NCBI RefSeq assembly: GCF_014898055.3
Contig: NW_023601322.1
Location: 71,886,740 to 71,950,739 of the forward strand
Reading direction: 5' to 3'
Length of the DNA stretch: 64,000 nt
DNA from: Talpa occidentalis
Lineage: Eukaryota > Chordata > Mammalia > Eulipotyphla > Talpidae
Part shown: one piece after another, positions 1-12,572 of the stretch
Position numbering within the stretch: position 1 is the first letter of the stretch
Layout: each line of letters starts with the position of its first letter
Program-made: the position numbers and the translations under genes
Notes under the pieces: generated by a model
Databases searched by the model: none
What the model was told of the DNA's origin: nothing
What the model saw: only the letters and a program-made list of their open reading frames with translations

Positions 1-474
1 TATATTATAATTCTATTTGTCTATTATACCTTAAAGTTGAAAAAATATAAATAAGTGAAATAATCAGCTATGTCTTATTAACATAGGACATTTTTTATGA
101 AAGAAAAACTTTTTCAAAACAAAAATTTAGTGATAAGGATGACATTGCTTTACATTTTGCAAGTTAATTTAATGCCTGACTACACAGAAGACAACTAGAG
201 TCACATATCTGCTTCTGCCTTCAAGCTGGTCTGATAGATTGCTGAAGTATAGAAAAATATGGTCTCACCCAAATATGGAGCTGGAAAAGGATAGACCTCT
301 TTTTGTGTAAAAAAATCATTGGTAAAAGTAGACATAACATTCTGTTTCATTTACTAAGCGCTCACAAAATATAAGGCATTTCCTCTTATCCTACTTTGGA
401 GTCAGATATTATCTTCATTTTACACTTTAAGAGCTTAAGTTCTTAGTGTGTGTGAGTTACACTTTTCCATTTTG
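1..474. other. AT-rich intergenic DNA with a MIR-like patch
   Basis: AT-rich sequence with no reading frame of note. Bases 355-450 resemble antisense MIR (CTTCATTTTACACTTTAAGAG in place of the usual CATTTTACAGATGAGG core). No other assignment. Confidence 0.3.
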
Positions 475-590
475 GGGGTAATTTTTTAAACATAATTTCA
501 AACACAAAACATTTGCAAGAATTCCCTAGTATGTAGATTCACTCATTGTTAACATTTCCCCATATTTGCCTTATTGTTCTATCAGTCTCA

Positions 591-648
591 AGGTAGGTAA
601 GTGGGTAAGTGGGTAGGTGGGTGGGTGGGTAGGTAGGTAGGTAGGTAC
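591..648. repeat. GGTA/GGTG microsatellite
   Basis: Imperfect tetranucleotide array of GGTA, GGTG and GGTAA units inside the old L1, at the place where related L1 copies carry simple CT/TA repeats. Confidence 0.8.
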
Positions 649-1223
649 ATAGATAGAATAGGAAAATCTTTTTTATTAGCCAACTCATTTGAGAGCTGAT
701 GGCAGAGAGCATAACCCTTAATCCCTAAGAACTTCAGTGTATATTTCCTAAGAACAGAACATTTTAAAATATCATTTCAGTACAACTTTAAAAATCAGGA
801 AATTTAATATTGGCATATGTTAATATCTAATGCCCAGTCCATATTCAAATTTCTCCAATTATTCTAACAATGTCCACTTTACCTATTTTGCCTCCAGGCC
901 AGGATCCAGTCTAAAATCCCACCTTGCTCCTGGTTTTCTTGTCTCTTTGATCTCTTTTCAGCTGGAGTATTTCTTCAGTCTTTATTTTTCATGACTTTAC
1001 ATTCAGGGTTTACATTTTGGCAAAGACCACAGAAGCAAGGTGTGCTCAGCTTATCATGTGAGGGATTACTTGTTTAATTAAGGTGACATCTTCCAGGATT
1101 CTTCACTCTGAAGTTACTGTTTTCCCGTGTAATTAATAAGTAATTTGTGGGGGAGCGTCTTTAAAACCTAAGTATCCTCATCAAACTTTCACCTATAAGT
1201 TTAAGCATCCATGGATGATTTTT

Positions 1224-1492
1224 ATTAAAGATTTATTTACTTATGTCTGTAAGAACTGGGGTACAGGCCAGATGTGCAGGGGGTGGGGGGTGAGAGGATT
1301 CACCAGAGAAAGAGTGGGGAACAGAACAGGCAGATTGACTGAAATACACTGCTGAGGGGAGCAGCAGGTGAGTCAGGAGAGGTCTGCTGCACCATGTGGG
1401 TAGCTCCCTGGCCAGGGATCAAGCTTGTGCTGCAGTGGCTGCAGATAGCTTCATAGGTTGCATCTTAACCCCTTGTGCTACCAGGGGGGGCC
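1224..1492 (-). mobile_element. tRNA-derived SINE, antisense, with perfect 18-bp TSD
   Basis: Antisense copy of the local tRNA-derived SINE: AAAGATTTATTTACTTAT tail at left and CCAGGGGGGGCCC head at right. Flanked by the 18-bp direct repeat CATCCATGGATGATTTTT at 1206-1223 and 1493-1510. It carries many substitutions against the youngest copies here, so it is an older insertion, into an L1. Confidence 0.9.
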
Positions 1493-1700
1493 CATCCATG
1501 GATGATTTTTGCCTAAATCATTTATTTAATGTTTGTAAAATGATAATTTTCTCACTCCATCATTCTTTCTGCATCCATTATTTGGCATTCTACTCCAAGG
1601 AAAAGTTTTCCCTTCTCCCCCATTTGTCATTCACTCATCATACCAGTTTAGACTTGCCGTTTCTTACTTCAATCAGTTCGTTAGTCTTTTTCTGTCGTTA

Positions 1701-4700
1701 TTTTTTTTTGCTGTCCAGATTGTTTGTTCCAAGTCTGACTTGAGGATGCCTCTTCAAGTTACCTTCAAAGTCATTTTGCTATGTCCCCATCACTTTTTGA
1801 AGATTTCCTTACTTTCTTGCATTAAAGAAAAGTTTGACCTTGGGGAATATAACCAAAATGAAAATACATACATTATGCAAAAATGAAAAATGATATAAGA
1901 ATTATATAAAATAAAATATTAGAAAAATACTCCCGATCCCCCCCAAAAAGTTTGAGGTTCATCTGTACTTTTCCTGTCCTAGGAGTCAGTCTTTTTCCAA
2001 GCAGTCTTGGTTTTTTGCTTTTTTTTTTTTTTCTTAAAGTAAGGAATGGCATTTAGAAGCCAAGGTTTGGATATTAGATGTGCTCTTTGAAATTGGGGCA
2101 GTTTGTTTCTAGCTTCTCCCATTGCACAGAGTGAGGTAATGGAAGTAGGTACCTACGTATCACATGTAATTTATATGCTGATAATTCCAATCCTACTGCA
2201 ACCCATCTCACAAAATTCTTCCTAATCTTCCTCTGTTCCACTTTTTAAAAAATCCCTTCTCTGTGAGAATCCGGCACTCAACATTATATATTACTTGCAT
2301 TGATCCTGAAATTCACAGAAAATTGATATACCCACCCCACTGTGAAAAAGATACCTCTGAGTTTAGTATTTGTAATCCCTGTCCCCCTTAGACTAAGGGT
2401 TTAGAATCAATGTATTGTTTTCACAAGTTACATAGGTTTGTTTTCTTTTCTTGGTTATGTTATTCATTTAGTATGTTTTTTCATTCATTGGTCATGAGCT
2501 TAGGTATATGCATTTCTATTTTTATTCCATTTTAGCATTTCCTCCATCACTAATCTCATGAAGCCTGGATCCTTGACTACCTATTGTCACAATTCTTGTG
2601 ACATGTTGTGTGGGGCCCATATTGTATTGGGCTTTTGAACAAAGTTCTATGATTTTTCTAACCCCACAACAACATATGTTGTATTCATTCTGATTTGCAT
2701 TTCTGAATTTAGAACTGGGTACCAGCAAACAAAATATATATGCACATACTTCCCAGCCATGCTTTCTAAACTGAGCAGCTGCAAACCCTTCCTTTTACAC
2801 TTGGGTTGTTCTTTCCCCACTCCTGGCCTTTGTCCCTGCAGTTCCTCCTCTCAGACATCCCTGTCCATCCTCACCCAGCCCAAGCCTCATCCCTCCAAGT
2901 GGTTAGGATGACAGGGTGGGCACAAGGAGGTCATCTTCAGTCCACCTACTATCACATTGAGTGGCTCGATGGCTGCAGGTGCCCTTTACTCCCATCTCAG
3001 CTTCTTTGAGGGCAGACTTCAAAGCAGGCCATGGCAGAACCTTCAATCATGGTTTGGAGCCAACCATCTTGGTTTCTCTGTGAAAAATCCCTCCTGGAAG
3101 GCAGAGGCAATGGACTCCGGAGCAAGGAATGAGATCTGGGGCAGAATCTCCTCTTCAGTCCAGATTCCTTAGGATCATGTGTTCTTTTCAGTCTCCCACC
3201 CATTGTCCTTGGCCCCCATATTCCAAGTCCCACATGGGGAATTCAATCCAGAAAAGGGAAATTTAAAATTAGATGTCAAGTATTATCACCCCCTTGCTCA
3301 TCACAGGGCTCCTTCCAAGTGCTCTTGACTCTTAGCCAGCACCTACAACTTCAGGACTTTGGGTCAAGTTTTTAAGGATTCATGTCTCTATAAGGCATGT
3401 GGCAGCCCCTGGCCCCCCAGCCCTGAGCTGCTAACCACCATCTGGGGCTCTGAAGGGATAAGCTTAGTTGTGGTTAATGTCTTGCCATGGAGAGATCCTC
3501 CTGCAGAGAAAGCCCAGCTCCTGTCGGTTTATTGCCCCCTTGGATGCTAGTCCCTGGATGTACTCTGGCGTCCCTGTGCCTCCATCCTGCCCAGACTGCT
3601 GCAGAGACCAGCAGATGTTGCCTGGTGCTGGCGTTCAGGGCAGTCTGTTTCCACTTGGGGACAGTGAGTGCAAATTTAGCTCTTGCCACACCTCGCTCTG
3701 CGTGCACTTCTAATGAGGCAGCACATACATGCACACACACAAGCTGTTACACTGTGGACACGCTGCAGCTTTCCAGTGAGAGAGGATTTCAAGGGTGTAT
3801 TTTTATAAGGAAGAAATGACATAAGCGTCCCTCTTTGTTATTTAAATTTCATGAAAATCAACTATAGATGGTGTGTAATTGAGCACAGAATAGGGCCCAG
3901 AATATATTCTGAAATAACGGGAGCTCTTTTATCAGGTTATATATGAAGGGAAAAAAAGTCAAAGAAAAGCAAAATCTCCATGCAAAATAATGAACTACTT
4001 GAAGGAAGAAAAAAAAAAAAAGAGATGGGATCAAGCAGGGCTGGGAGAGTATTCAAGGGGCTGGTTTAAACAAGTCACTTAGGAGTGGGGTCTGGAGACA
4101 GGCTGGGTTGTGGTTATTCTGGGTTGACTTGGGCCCAGAACCAAGCTGTACTTAGAGTGTCACCAGGAAACAGGGCTGGCACGGTGGGCCAGGTCACCCA
4201 GGTCCTGCATAAGGACAGGAAGGGCTGTAGGTCCTAAGAGGACACTTCCCCCAGGCCCACCTCCCCACTCTCCCCTCTGTAATCTGTAGCCTATGCCCCT
4301 AGAGGCAGTGAGGTTAGGCCTCCAGGCACCCTGGTGGTAAACCAGAGCTGGTCTAGGGGACTGAGTCAGGGGCAGCCTGATGGTGCTTGTTGGATCTGCA
4401 CGCATGTGCTCACTAATATGCTACTCTCTCTCCAAGAGAGAGAAGGGGCTTCTCTCTAGCCTCTGCAAACACCCCATTCCATGTGTCAACTGTGTAGCTT
4501 CTCTTCATCTGCCATCACCCTATGGACACCTGGGCCTGAGATTTTCTTTCCCTGAGCTCCCACTATCCCAGCTGCTTAATGGGGAAGACAAGGTCTCTTA
4601 AGAGGGTCTGTAGGATAATCTAGAACACAGTTCCCAGTCAGAGAGGGTATTGGCACAGGTGGAGAATGAATGGAACATGTGCACAGATGGAAGGGCAAAA

Positions 4701-5070
4701 ATGTAACCCCAAAATTGAAATTAAAAAAAAGAAAAACGTGGGAAAAATGTACAGTCTGGGCACATGATAGGTACTGAAAGTGGGGCCTTATTTTCTTCTT
4801 TCTGTCACCCCCAAACCCTCCATTATTTGTCTCTGCTTTTCCCTACAGGCTGCTGCCCCACATGCCCTGCAGCTGGATAGATCTTTGAGGCCTGTGTTGT
4901 CCTGAGGTCTTGGCTGTGGTGGGCACTGTCAGGCCTAGGGGTACAGCAGCTTCAGAGAGTGAGCGCAGAGTTCCATCACAAAGCTCTGGGGTGCTGAGAA
5001 GTCCCCAGGAACTTCCACACTGCTGCCCTTACTGCTGCTGCAGGTGCTGCTCTCCACACAGCCTCCAGAA
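1701..5070. other. Intergenic DNA, no gene recognised
   Basis: Mostly unique sequence. There is a T-run near 2021-2033 and an A-run near 4009-4021. A small CTCTCTCT/AGAGAGAG hairpin sits at 4422-4443. Short ORFs up to 110 codons occur in overlapping frames on both strands with no recognisable domain; I treat them as chance. Confidence 0.5.
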
Positions 5071-5074
5071 TGCC

Positions 5075-5205
5075 TTTATTTACGCCTTTATTTCTTCAGC
5101 ACCTACTGTGTGCTTGGTGGTGCCTGGTCTTCAGTATCTCTCTGGGTTACAGCCTCATGAGAACACAATCCCCATCCTTCTCCCCAGGCAGGGCCAGCCA
5201 TCCAG
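5075..5205 (-). repeat. L2-type fragment
   Basis: CAGCACCTACTGTGTGCTTG followed by a degraded version of the ACAGCAGTGAACA..CCCTGCCCTCATGGAGC stretch is the antisense 3' part of L2. Confidence 0.55.
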
Positions 5206-5829
5206 TCCAAGTTCCTACCGAGAACACTCCTGGTCACACTGAATTGCAATGACAGAACCGATCCTCCCGCTAAGACCATGAATGTTTAAAAGGCAGCACT
5301 TCGCACTGGCCACGGAACGCAACAGGTGCCACTTTCGTGTCGTCTGAAAGCAGAGAAGTGGAAACTCAATGCTTTCTCTGCATGTGCCAGCGCCTCGCGG
5401 TGATTCTATGGTGGACAGAGGAAGGTGTAGGACCCAGAGCAGGGATTGCTGCTTTGGCGCAGAGCAGGGCGCGGGATCGGAGCGCCACCTATGGGCAGCT
5501 TCTCAGACTGCCAGGAAAGGGCTGACTCGTTGCGGGATCCTGGGCACCTGTGGGGTGGCCTTTGCAACTGTGATGCCAGCCATGGTTTGCATCGCAGCTG
5601 CGTGGTCCCGGCTCCACTCTACACACTGCCCCTCAATCAGCAGCAATTGTGGCCACCTCATCGAGAATAAAAGTGTGGGGCCTGGGCGTGAGAAGCAAGT
5701 CCTGAAGAGCATTCTAAATTTGCAGGGCAGGAATTCCTCAGAAACGGGCCTCATTGGGAGACTTTGCGCAGGATTCAGTGGCTTCTGTTACAGCGAGTTG
5801 ACAGCCTGCTCCCTGGGGCACCTTCTGTC
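5206..5829. other. Unique GC-moderate block with several CpGs
   Basis: Unique block containing scattered CpGs and a candidate CTCF site at 5482-5496. A 166-codon frame (5369-5869) runs into a MIR and shows no domain. No gene is supported. Confidence 0.4.
5482..5496 (-). promoter_or_regulatory. Possible CTCF motif
   Basis: On the minus strand the site reads CCCATAGGTGGCGCT, which carries the AGGTGGCGCT half of the CTCF consensus with two mismatches in the 5' half. Motif only. Confidence 0.3.
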
Positions 5830-6000
5830 TTTGGGGTCAGACGGACCCAGTAGGAATTCCAACCGGTAATTAGTTGCTGTGTGATCATGGGCAAGTTACT
5901 TGCCCTCTCTGTGCCTGTCAACCCACTTGTAAAATAAGCTCCATGGTGGTACCTACCCTACAGGATAACTAAGAAGATGAAAAATCTTACCTGTAACCCA
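5830..6000 (+). repeat. MIR
   Basis: GCTGTGTGATCATGGGCAAG, then TTACTTGCCCTCTCTGTGCCT and TTGTAAAATAAG, is the sense MIR core. Confidence 0.8.
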
Positions 6001-7917
6001 GATGCTCAGACACCCACTGCTCCCAAGAGCCAGGTTTCTCTTCCAAATAGCACAACAAGGGTCTGGATAGTGGTAAGGCAGCTTGTAGCCATGTCTGTAG
6101 GCTGAGTTGCCCCTCCCTCAAGTCTTACTTGCTGCTATTCTTTCATTTTTCTTACTTACTCAAGCTCCTCTTACCACTTCATTGTAAGCTTTCCCAGGCC
6201 CTGCTGATCCCTCGGCCTCCTCACCCCAAACATGGTAGAGTTATCTGCCCCAAACCCAACTAGAACCAGACCAGACTAAAAGAATAACCAGAGGGAACCA
6301 CAGTGCATGCTGGAAAACTCCAAACTAGCTCTTGGGTGTGTCCAGACTCAAATCCCTGAACCCCAAGCCCTCCTGACTCACACTCCTGGGGTCCCTGGCT
6401 AACCCCTTCTAGACAATGGATGCTCCACCCATGTTATCCCTTCCAAATCCAGAACCCCCAGTTTTCTGAGACCCTGAGGAGAAAATCGCCTCCTTTTTTT
6501 TTCTCCTAGCAAAATGGAAAGAGACACAGTTCTGTCCTGACTAAACACACCTTTGCATGTGATTATATACAAAATGAAATTCTCAAGTGTTTTAATTTTG
6601 TTACTTGGAAACTCTCCATCTCAGAACAGTATCTTAGCTTTTTCTGTATAAAATGAAATGTTCTGTTAGCTTTTTTTTTTCTTTTTCAGGAACCAAAGTG
6701 ATAACCCACTCTCAGAGTGGACTCCTACAGGAACTGAAAAACATATAAATAACAGTGAACATTACCTTCCTGTTTTATCCCCCTGAATCTTCACAACAGT
6801 GGGAGGCAGTGATCATTTGGTGTCCATTTTATAGTGAAAGAAATGAAGCATAAGGAGGTTATGGGAGCCCCCAGGACCCCACGATTATTGTCTGATTCAA
6901 GCCCAGACAAGTTGGCTTCTTAAAGTAGACAGCATTGTATAGATGTGACAGCTCGAACATGAAGTCTCCCCTGTCCCCACTCACTGCTAGGCATCAGAGA
7001 ATTCAAAACACTGAAGTCCAGTCACATTTGGAATACCTCGTTATACATCAGCCATGCCTGGAACACCCTGTTGTGAATACAGAGTCCAGTGCTCAGTAGC
7101 ACAACTAGGCACGGGTAGTACCTGGGATAATGGGCAGCCAGGACCAGCACTACTCATAGCTGGGCTGTAGGGTAGCCTCCCTACGTCATCCTCCACCTGC
7201 CCAAGGGAGGACTCCTGGGTGGGAGTGTCCTACCTGTTGCAGTCCTCAACAGCTCCTGTTCCTGCACAGTTTACTATCGTCTTGGAATACAATCTAAACC
7301 CCCCACCATGGCCTACAAGGCCCTTTGAGAACTCTGTCTCCTGCCTGGTTTCCCAGTTATAAGTTACTACTCACCTCCTCACTCACAGGGAAGTCCTGAC
7401 TAACAAGTTTGCTGCTTCAGGGCATTTGCCTGGTCTCAGGCTACCACCTCACTTCTTTAATGGTGACATGTAAAGAGGCCAGAGCAATGCCCATCACAGC
7501 ATGGTGATAGGACCCAGAGCCCTCCAGTCCAGATGGGCCATCCCAGGGTGCCTGCCATCACCCACTTGTAGATGTCTCTCCTTCTTGGAGATATCTGTTA
7601 TTTGGTCGTGTGGGAACTCAAGTACTAAAGGAAAACCACATCTTGGTTAACTGAAGGGCACATACACCCACATACGGGCTGCCAACGCAAAGCTTACCAG
7701 AGCCTAGGATGTGAATGGGTGGGTGGGACAGGCTGGGAAATGGGACCCTGTGACCTACTCAGCCTGGGGGTACAGCCCGGTACAGCCCTGTGAGAATATA
7801 AGCCCCGATATCCTCATTTTCTGACTTTTCATGAGAAATTGCAGACAAGGTTTATATGTCCAGGCTCCTAACTTTAAAAATGGTAACAACTTAGACAAAA
7901 TGTTTAAAAACCCATTT
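6001..7917. other. Intergenic DNA with a MIR, no gene recognised
   Basis: Unique apart from an antisense MIR remnant at about 6775-6905 (CCATTTTATAGTGAAAGAAATGAAG). No coding feature is seen. Confidence 0.45.
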
Positions 7918-8194
7918 GGGGGCCTCCTTGGTGGTGCAGTGGGTTGAGCGCTATGCTGTGAAGCTGTCCGCAGCCTCGGCAGCATGGGTTCGATTCCCGG
8001 CCGGCCAGGGAGAAACCCACATGGCGTGGCAGGCCTCTCCTGTCTCATCCGCTGCTCCCCTCAGCAGTGTCTTCGGTCTGTCTGCCTGTTCTGCTCCCCG
8101 CTCTGACTCTGGTGAGACACCCCCTCCCCGCCCCGTGCCTCTGACCTGTACCCAAGTCCCTGTATAAATAAATAAATCTTAAAAAAAAAAAAAA
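7918..8194 (+). mobile_element. tRNA-derived SINE, sense
   Basis: Complete copy: head GGGCCTCCTTGGTGGTGCAG, B box GGTTCGATTCC at about 7988, tail TATAAATAAATAAATCTT and A15. The flanks AAAACCCATTTG and AAAAGTCCATTG suggest a decayed target duplication. Confidence 0.85.
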
Positions 8195-8422
8195 AGTCCA
8201 TTGTCTGTGACTTCAGCTAGTCACCAGTTTCCTTGCTGAGTGCAGGAAACTACTGAGGCAGGAGTCAGGTTGTGGTGCCTCCTGGCTTAGGTGGGGGTAC
8301 CTGCAGGTGAGGACAGCTTCCCTAAGGATTTCTGGGCATTAGATCCTCCCCCACAAAGCAAGGCAGCTGTGTGTTTGCAACACTCTATTATAATAAATAA
8401 TAGAGTTTCATATAATCATCCC

Positions 8423-9190
8423 AGTAATGATAATGAATGCCAGAATTGAACAAAAGTCTGTGTTCTTGGTATTCTTGAAAGCTTGTGTTAGTTTAAAAAG
8501 CTAGTTCAATTCATATCAAAAATAGTTCAGGCCCTGGTTGTCAAGTATAGAAAGAGAGGGAGGGGGTATCTCCCCACCTGAGGTTGGCATGAGCTAAGTT
8601 AGTGTCACCAAGAGGGAGTGGGGACTGTGAAGGAGATGGAGGACGGGGCTCTCGTCCTGAAGGATGAGGGACTGTGCTGGAATCCCAAGGAGCTGACTGA
8701 GTATGGGAAAGCCCACCCACAGCACATCCTGTCCTCTAAATATACAGACAAGAGTCCACCCAAGCACTTCTAGATGCTTACTCAAATGAGGTAGAAATGT
8801 ATGTCCACACAATTAGCTGATCATGGGTGTTTTTTGGCCACTTTGTTCACAATGTCCCAAATTGGAAGCAACCACCATGTCCTTCCATAGGCAATAAATG
8901 GGTCCATCCAGCCAATGGAATATTACTCAGCACTGAAAAGAAATTTGCTGTCAAACCATGAAAAGACATCTCCTTCAGAGTCCCCACTACCTCTTGGTGA
9001 CATTAACTTAGCTCATGCCAACCTCAGGTGGCATCAGGTGGGGAGATAACCCCCTCCCTCTTTTTCTTTACTTGACAACCAGGGCCTGGAGTATTTCTTA
9101 TATGAATTGAACTGACTTTTTCCAACACAAGCTTTCAAGAATACCAAGAACACTACCTTTTGTTCCATTCTGGTATTCATTATCATTGCC
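8423..9190. repeat. Local inverted duplication, arms 8423-8635 and 8967-9190
   Basis: The reverse complement of 8967-9190 aligns to 8423-8635 over its whole length at roughly 85 percent identity by eye. Shared blocks include GTGTTCTTGGTATTCTTGAA, AGGCCCTGGTTGTCAAGTA and GGTTGGCATGAGCTAAGTTA. The spacer is 331 bp. The right arm interrupts an old L1 exactly (L1 text stops at AAAAGACAT and resumes at AGGAAACTTAAG). Arm sequence is neither L1 nor any repeat I recognise. Confidence 0.85.
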
Positions 9191-9480
9191 AGGAAACTTA
9201 AGTTCATTTTACTAAGTGAGAGACTCTGCAAAGGTATGAGGTCAACTATACCCCATTCTAGAAAAGGCAAAACTATGGCTGTAGTAAAGAAGATCAGTGG
9301 TTGCCAGGGGCTGGGGGTTGCAGATGGACAGAGTATGTTTAGGGCCGGGAAACTATTGTGGATGATACTACATTAGTGGCTACATGTCCTCCTACATTTG
9401 TCAAAAACCCTTAGAATGTCCAACACCGAGAGTGACCCCCAATGTAAATGTGAACTTTGGGTGATAATGAGGTGGCAATG
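8750..9480 (+). repeat. Old L1 ORF2/3'UTR fragment, interrupted at 8967-9190
   Basis: AATTGGAAGCAACCACCATG, CCAATGGAATATTACTCAGC and, after the interruption, AGATCAGTGGTTGCCAGGGG are typical old L1 ORF2-end and 3'UTR sequence. Confidence 0.75.
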
Positions 9481-9681
9481 TAGGCTCATGGATTATGACG
9501 CATGAACCACTCTGGTGCAGGGTGTTGATAGCGGAGGAGGTTGTGGGAACAGGGAAGGGGATATAAGGGAAATTCTGTTTTTCTGCTCATTTAGCTGTGA
9601 ACCTAAACCTGTCTGAAAAGCAGATGTCTGTTTTGTAAAAAAGCCTGGAGAGAAGTGTTGAGCACACAAAAGTTGCCCAAC

Positions 9682-9696
9682 AGTGCCCCCTAGCAC
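9682..9696 (-). promoter_or_regulatory. Possible CTCF motif
   Basis: The minus strand reads GTGCTAGGGGGCACT, containing AGGGGGCACT, the strong half of the CTCF consensus. The 5' CCA part is not matched. Confidence 0.35.
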
Positions 9697-11683
9697 CCAG
9701 AAGCTACATATTTGCCCACAAATTCAAAACTTGCTGAGAGCAAGCCTCAAGAGGAAACAGGATCTGAAAGCAAGAGACTAAGGAAGTTTCACTTTTCTGG
9801 GTGGCACTTACCGATTACTTGCATTTTGAGAGTAAGAGTGGAGGGGAGGGGCGGGAAGGCCAGCTGGCTGAGGCGAGCATTTACCAAGCCCTGCCCTGGA
9901 GCTTCAGCCAGGGGTGCAGGGGCTGGGCAGGCCAGTTGAACTGAGAAATTGGAGGCATTGGTTCAACTGTTGTCTCCCAAGTTTGAGCCACAGCAGTCCT
10001 GGGCTCAGCTAGCCACACCGCAGCTCTTCTGCCTGTGTCTTTGCTGCGGGTGGCCACAGTGGAGCGTGTGCCCAGCCTGGGACCAGGTCCGCGGAGAGCA
10101 TGCAGGTGTGCAGACACCAGAAGATGACGCTCAGACAGCGGGTCACTCTGGGTCTGTGACTGCCAAAAAGAAATAGCCATGCCCGGGCCACTTTACCAGC
10201 CTTGTGGGTAATTTATGCTTCACAAGGTGACACAGAACCAGGCAACCTCTGGGAAACCACTTGGAGAGAGAACTCTGTAGGCAGGATTTCTCATTTTCTC
10301 TTCACTTTTCCATTTTTGTGAAATACTTCCCCCCTGGGGCCAAGGGAAGGGGAAAATGCTTTCTATGTTATATTAGTGGCCATGTGGAAAAGACATATTT
10401 CCCACGACATTGGATTCGGAATGAAGACGCACATTTGTAAAGCATATGTGAAAAACGTCATGCATGAAGGGTAAGAAATATTTGTTGTCGTGGCTCCGGC
10501 TGGTTTTTTGAAATATCATAGGACAGGGAGACAAAGTTTAAGACTGAGAAGCCACAGGGGAGGACTTGACCTGCTGGTCTTGGGGCACTTTCACAGAGCA
10601 AGGCACCAGTGTTGAGAAAGGAGGCGGCGTGCTTGGAATAGGTATGCATGCTTGCTGTCTCTTGCGCAGACTACCTGAAAGGTTACACATGACTTTGGTC
10701 TAGTGCTTACCTCTTGGCAAGGGTTGGAGAGACATTGCACCCTACTTCATTTGATCTTTTCAAAGAGTGTGAATGCTGTGATTATAGTGCCTTTTCAAAA
10801 CATCACATAAAAATCAAACAAACAAACGAACAAACAAAAAATGCCTTTTACTCTCTGAACCTGCATCTTAGGACAGAATAGGCACACTTGGGGAAATACT
10901 ATATATTTTATTTACTATATATTTTAACTGGGAAAAAAATCTCAAAAACGAAACTGTCTCCCTCCAGCCATTCCCTTTTCTTGTATCCAAAGACTGGCCA
11001 CAAGCCTCTCTGCAATTCCTAGTGGCCTGCTCCTATATTATCGATCCCCTCTCCACGGAAAACTCATGCTGTCCCCCTGTTCTGCATGCTAAGAAGCTGG
11101 GGAGCTATTGTGAATATGGCAGTTATGAGGTGCTAAATCAGCACTCAGCCTCCCTCGGTGTAACTAAATCTGGAAGTGGAGAGCCTCTAGGTGAGGTGCA
11201 CACTTATAAAGTCTTCCCCGCCCTTGAGGAATATGCTAACCCAGCTGGGAAAAACAGACTCAATTATCTCTCAATATCTGGTTGCTCTTTCTTCTATAAT
11301 AACAGAACTCTCATTTTATTGCTGAGCACACAGCCTCCCAGGCTCCCTTGCAGCTAGGTCTAACCACCAGCTAAGGCCAGACCAAGGGCATGTGAGCAGA
11401 GGGATGTGGGCAGTTTCCAGGTCATGGTTTTAAAGGGAGAGGGCGTGTTCCATGTCTTTCACTCTGCTCTGCTCCCGCCGGTTGCAATGCAGACATGGTG
11501 GAGCCCTGTGGACAAGAGCTCCAGTAGACAGTGACAAGTGGGAAGGAGCTAGGCTGCTGACACAGTGCAGACAGCCTTATGACTCCTGCTGCTTACATGT
11601 GACCTTTTATTTAAGAACAAAATATACTGTCTCTTGTTTAAATCTGTGCTTTAGATCTTTTACACTAGCCAAACCCCCACTAT

Positions 11684-11687
<4 letters not shown>

Positions 11688-11720
<33 letters not shown>
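11688..11720. repeat. (GA)n microsatellite
   Basis: Uninterrupted GA dinucleotide run of about 16 units. Confidence 0.95.
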
Positions 11721-11721
<1 letters not shown>

Positions 11722-12572
11722 CCTTCTTTCTCAGAGGGTCCCCATAGCCTGGTGGCAGTGGTTATACGTTCTTTATGAGAGGTGAGGGCTGCACACTAAG
11801 AGATGTACATAGTGGGGGTGGTCCAAGAGCTCCAAAGTCTGGGAATCCTACAACCAGAACCACTGCTCTCCACCAGTGTCCTTAGCCTCATTTCTTTGTC
11901 GCAGGCTGAGAAATGCAAGTCATGTAGGGTCAGTGATTCATTCCAAAGTGAGGTTTCTGTCTGACTTACACTGATTTTGAAATTCCAATTTGTATTAAAC
12001 TGGTAAAGGAGAATTAAAAGCAGACAATTTAATTTTGCAAAACAAATACACAGAAATTGCCGGAGGGCCTTTCCTTTGTTTTGGCAAAATCAAGCCAGAT
12101 TGCATTACCCACAGTGAGGGCCACTTCCCGAGGTAGCACTGGAAGCTGACGAACTCAGAGCTGGGCAGGGTGGCTTTCCTTGCCACAGGAAGTCCTGTGA
12201 TTTAGCTTTATTCCCAGGAAGCTCAGGTCTTCCTCCAGCTCATGGGACTATTCCAGACACAGGAGGTGACTTGAGATGCTAAAGCTACGGCAGTGAGTGG
12301 ACCCTCCTTGTGGGGAGCTCAGACCCCTCAAGCTTTCACTTCTGCTCTCACATGGTTTTCCTTGTGGGTATTATCAAAGATCAACCTTCTAGAAATTCTT
12401 TGAACCCCTGGGCTTTGTGCCTCTGTTATGTTGGGGGCGCTCAGAAAGCTCCTCATGGGTTCTAAGTCTGGGACTCAAATACATGAAAAATGTGCTTAGT
12501 GGTAACTGCCTGACCACAATTTAATTTAGAGCCCCTGGTGGAAAAACATACCAATAACACTTACTCTCACTC

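Larger units (their letters stand above)
475..1700 (-). repeat. Old L1 3'-region fragment (L1M class)
   Basis: The sequence follows the antisense form of an ancient L1M 3' region: TTCACTCATTGTTAACATTT, TTCAGTGTATATTTCCTAAG, then TTAATAAGTAATTTGTGGGG and the stretch around the SINE. It contains a microsatellite and is split by a SINE. The left and right limits are approximate. Confidence 0.6.
9481..12572. other. Intergenic DNA, no gene recognised
   Basis: Mostly unique sequence with a GA microsatellite at 11688-11720. The 9880-10190 part is GC-richer and has short open frames on both strands, none with recognisable content. A possible CTCF motif lies at 9682-9696. Confidence 0.45.

Noticed and set aside
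5369..5869. 166-codon frame
   Set aside because: Runs into a MIR and has no recognisable domain or splice context.
7918..8000. tRNA-like head with A and B boxes, as in all SINE copies here
   Set aside because: Part of a SINE with a body and A-rich tail, so not a tRNA gene.
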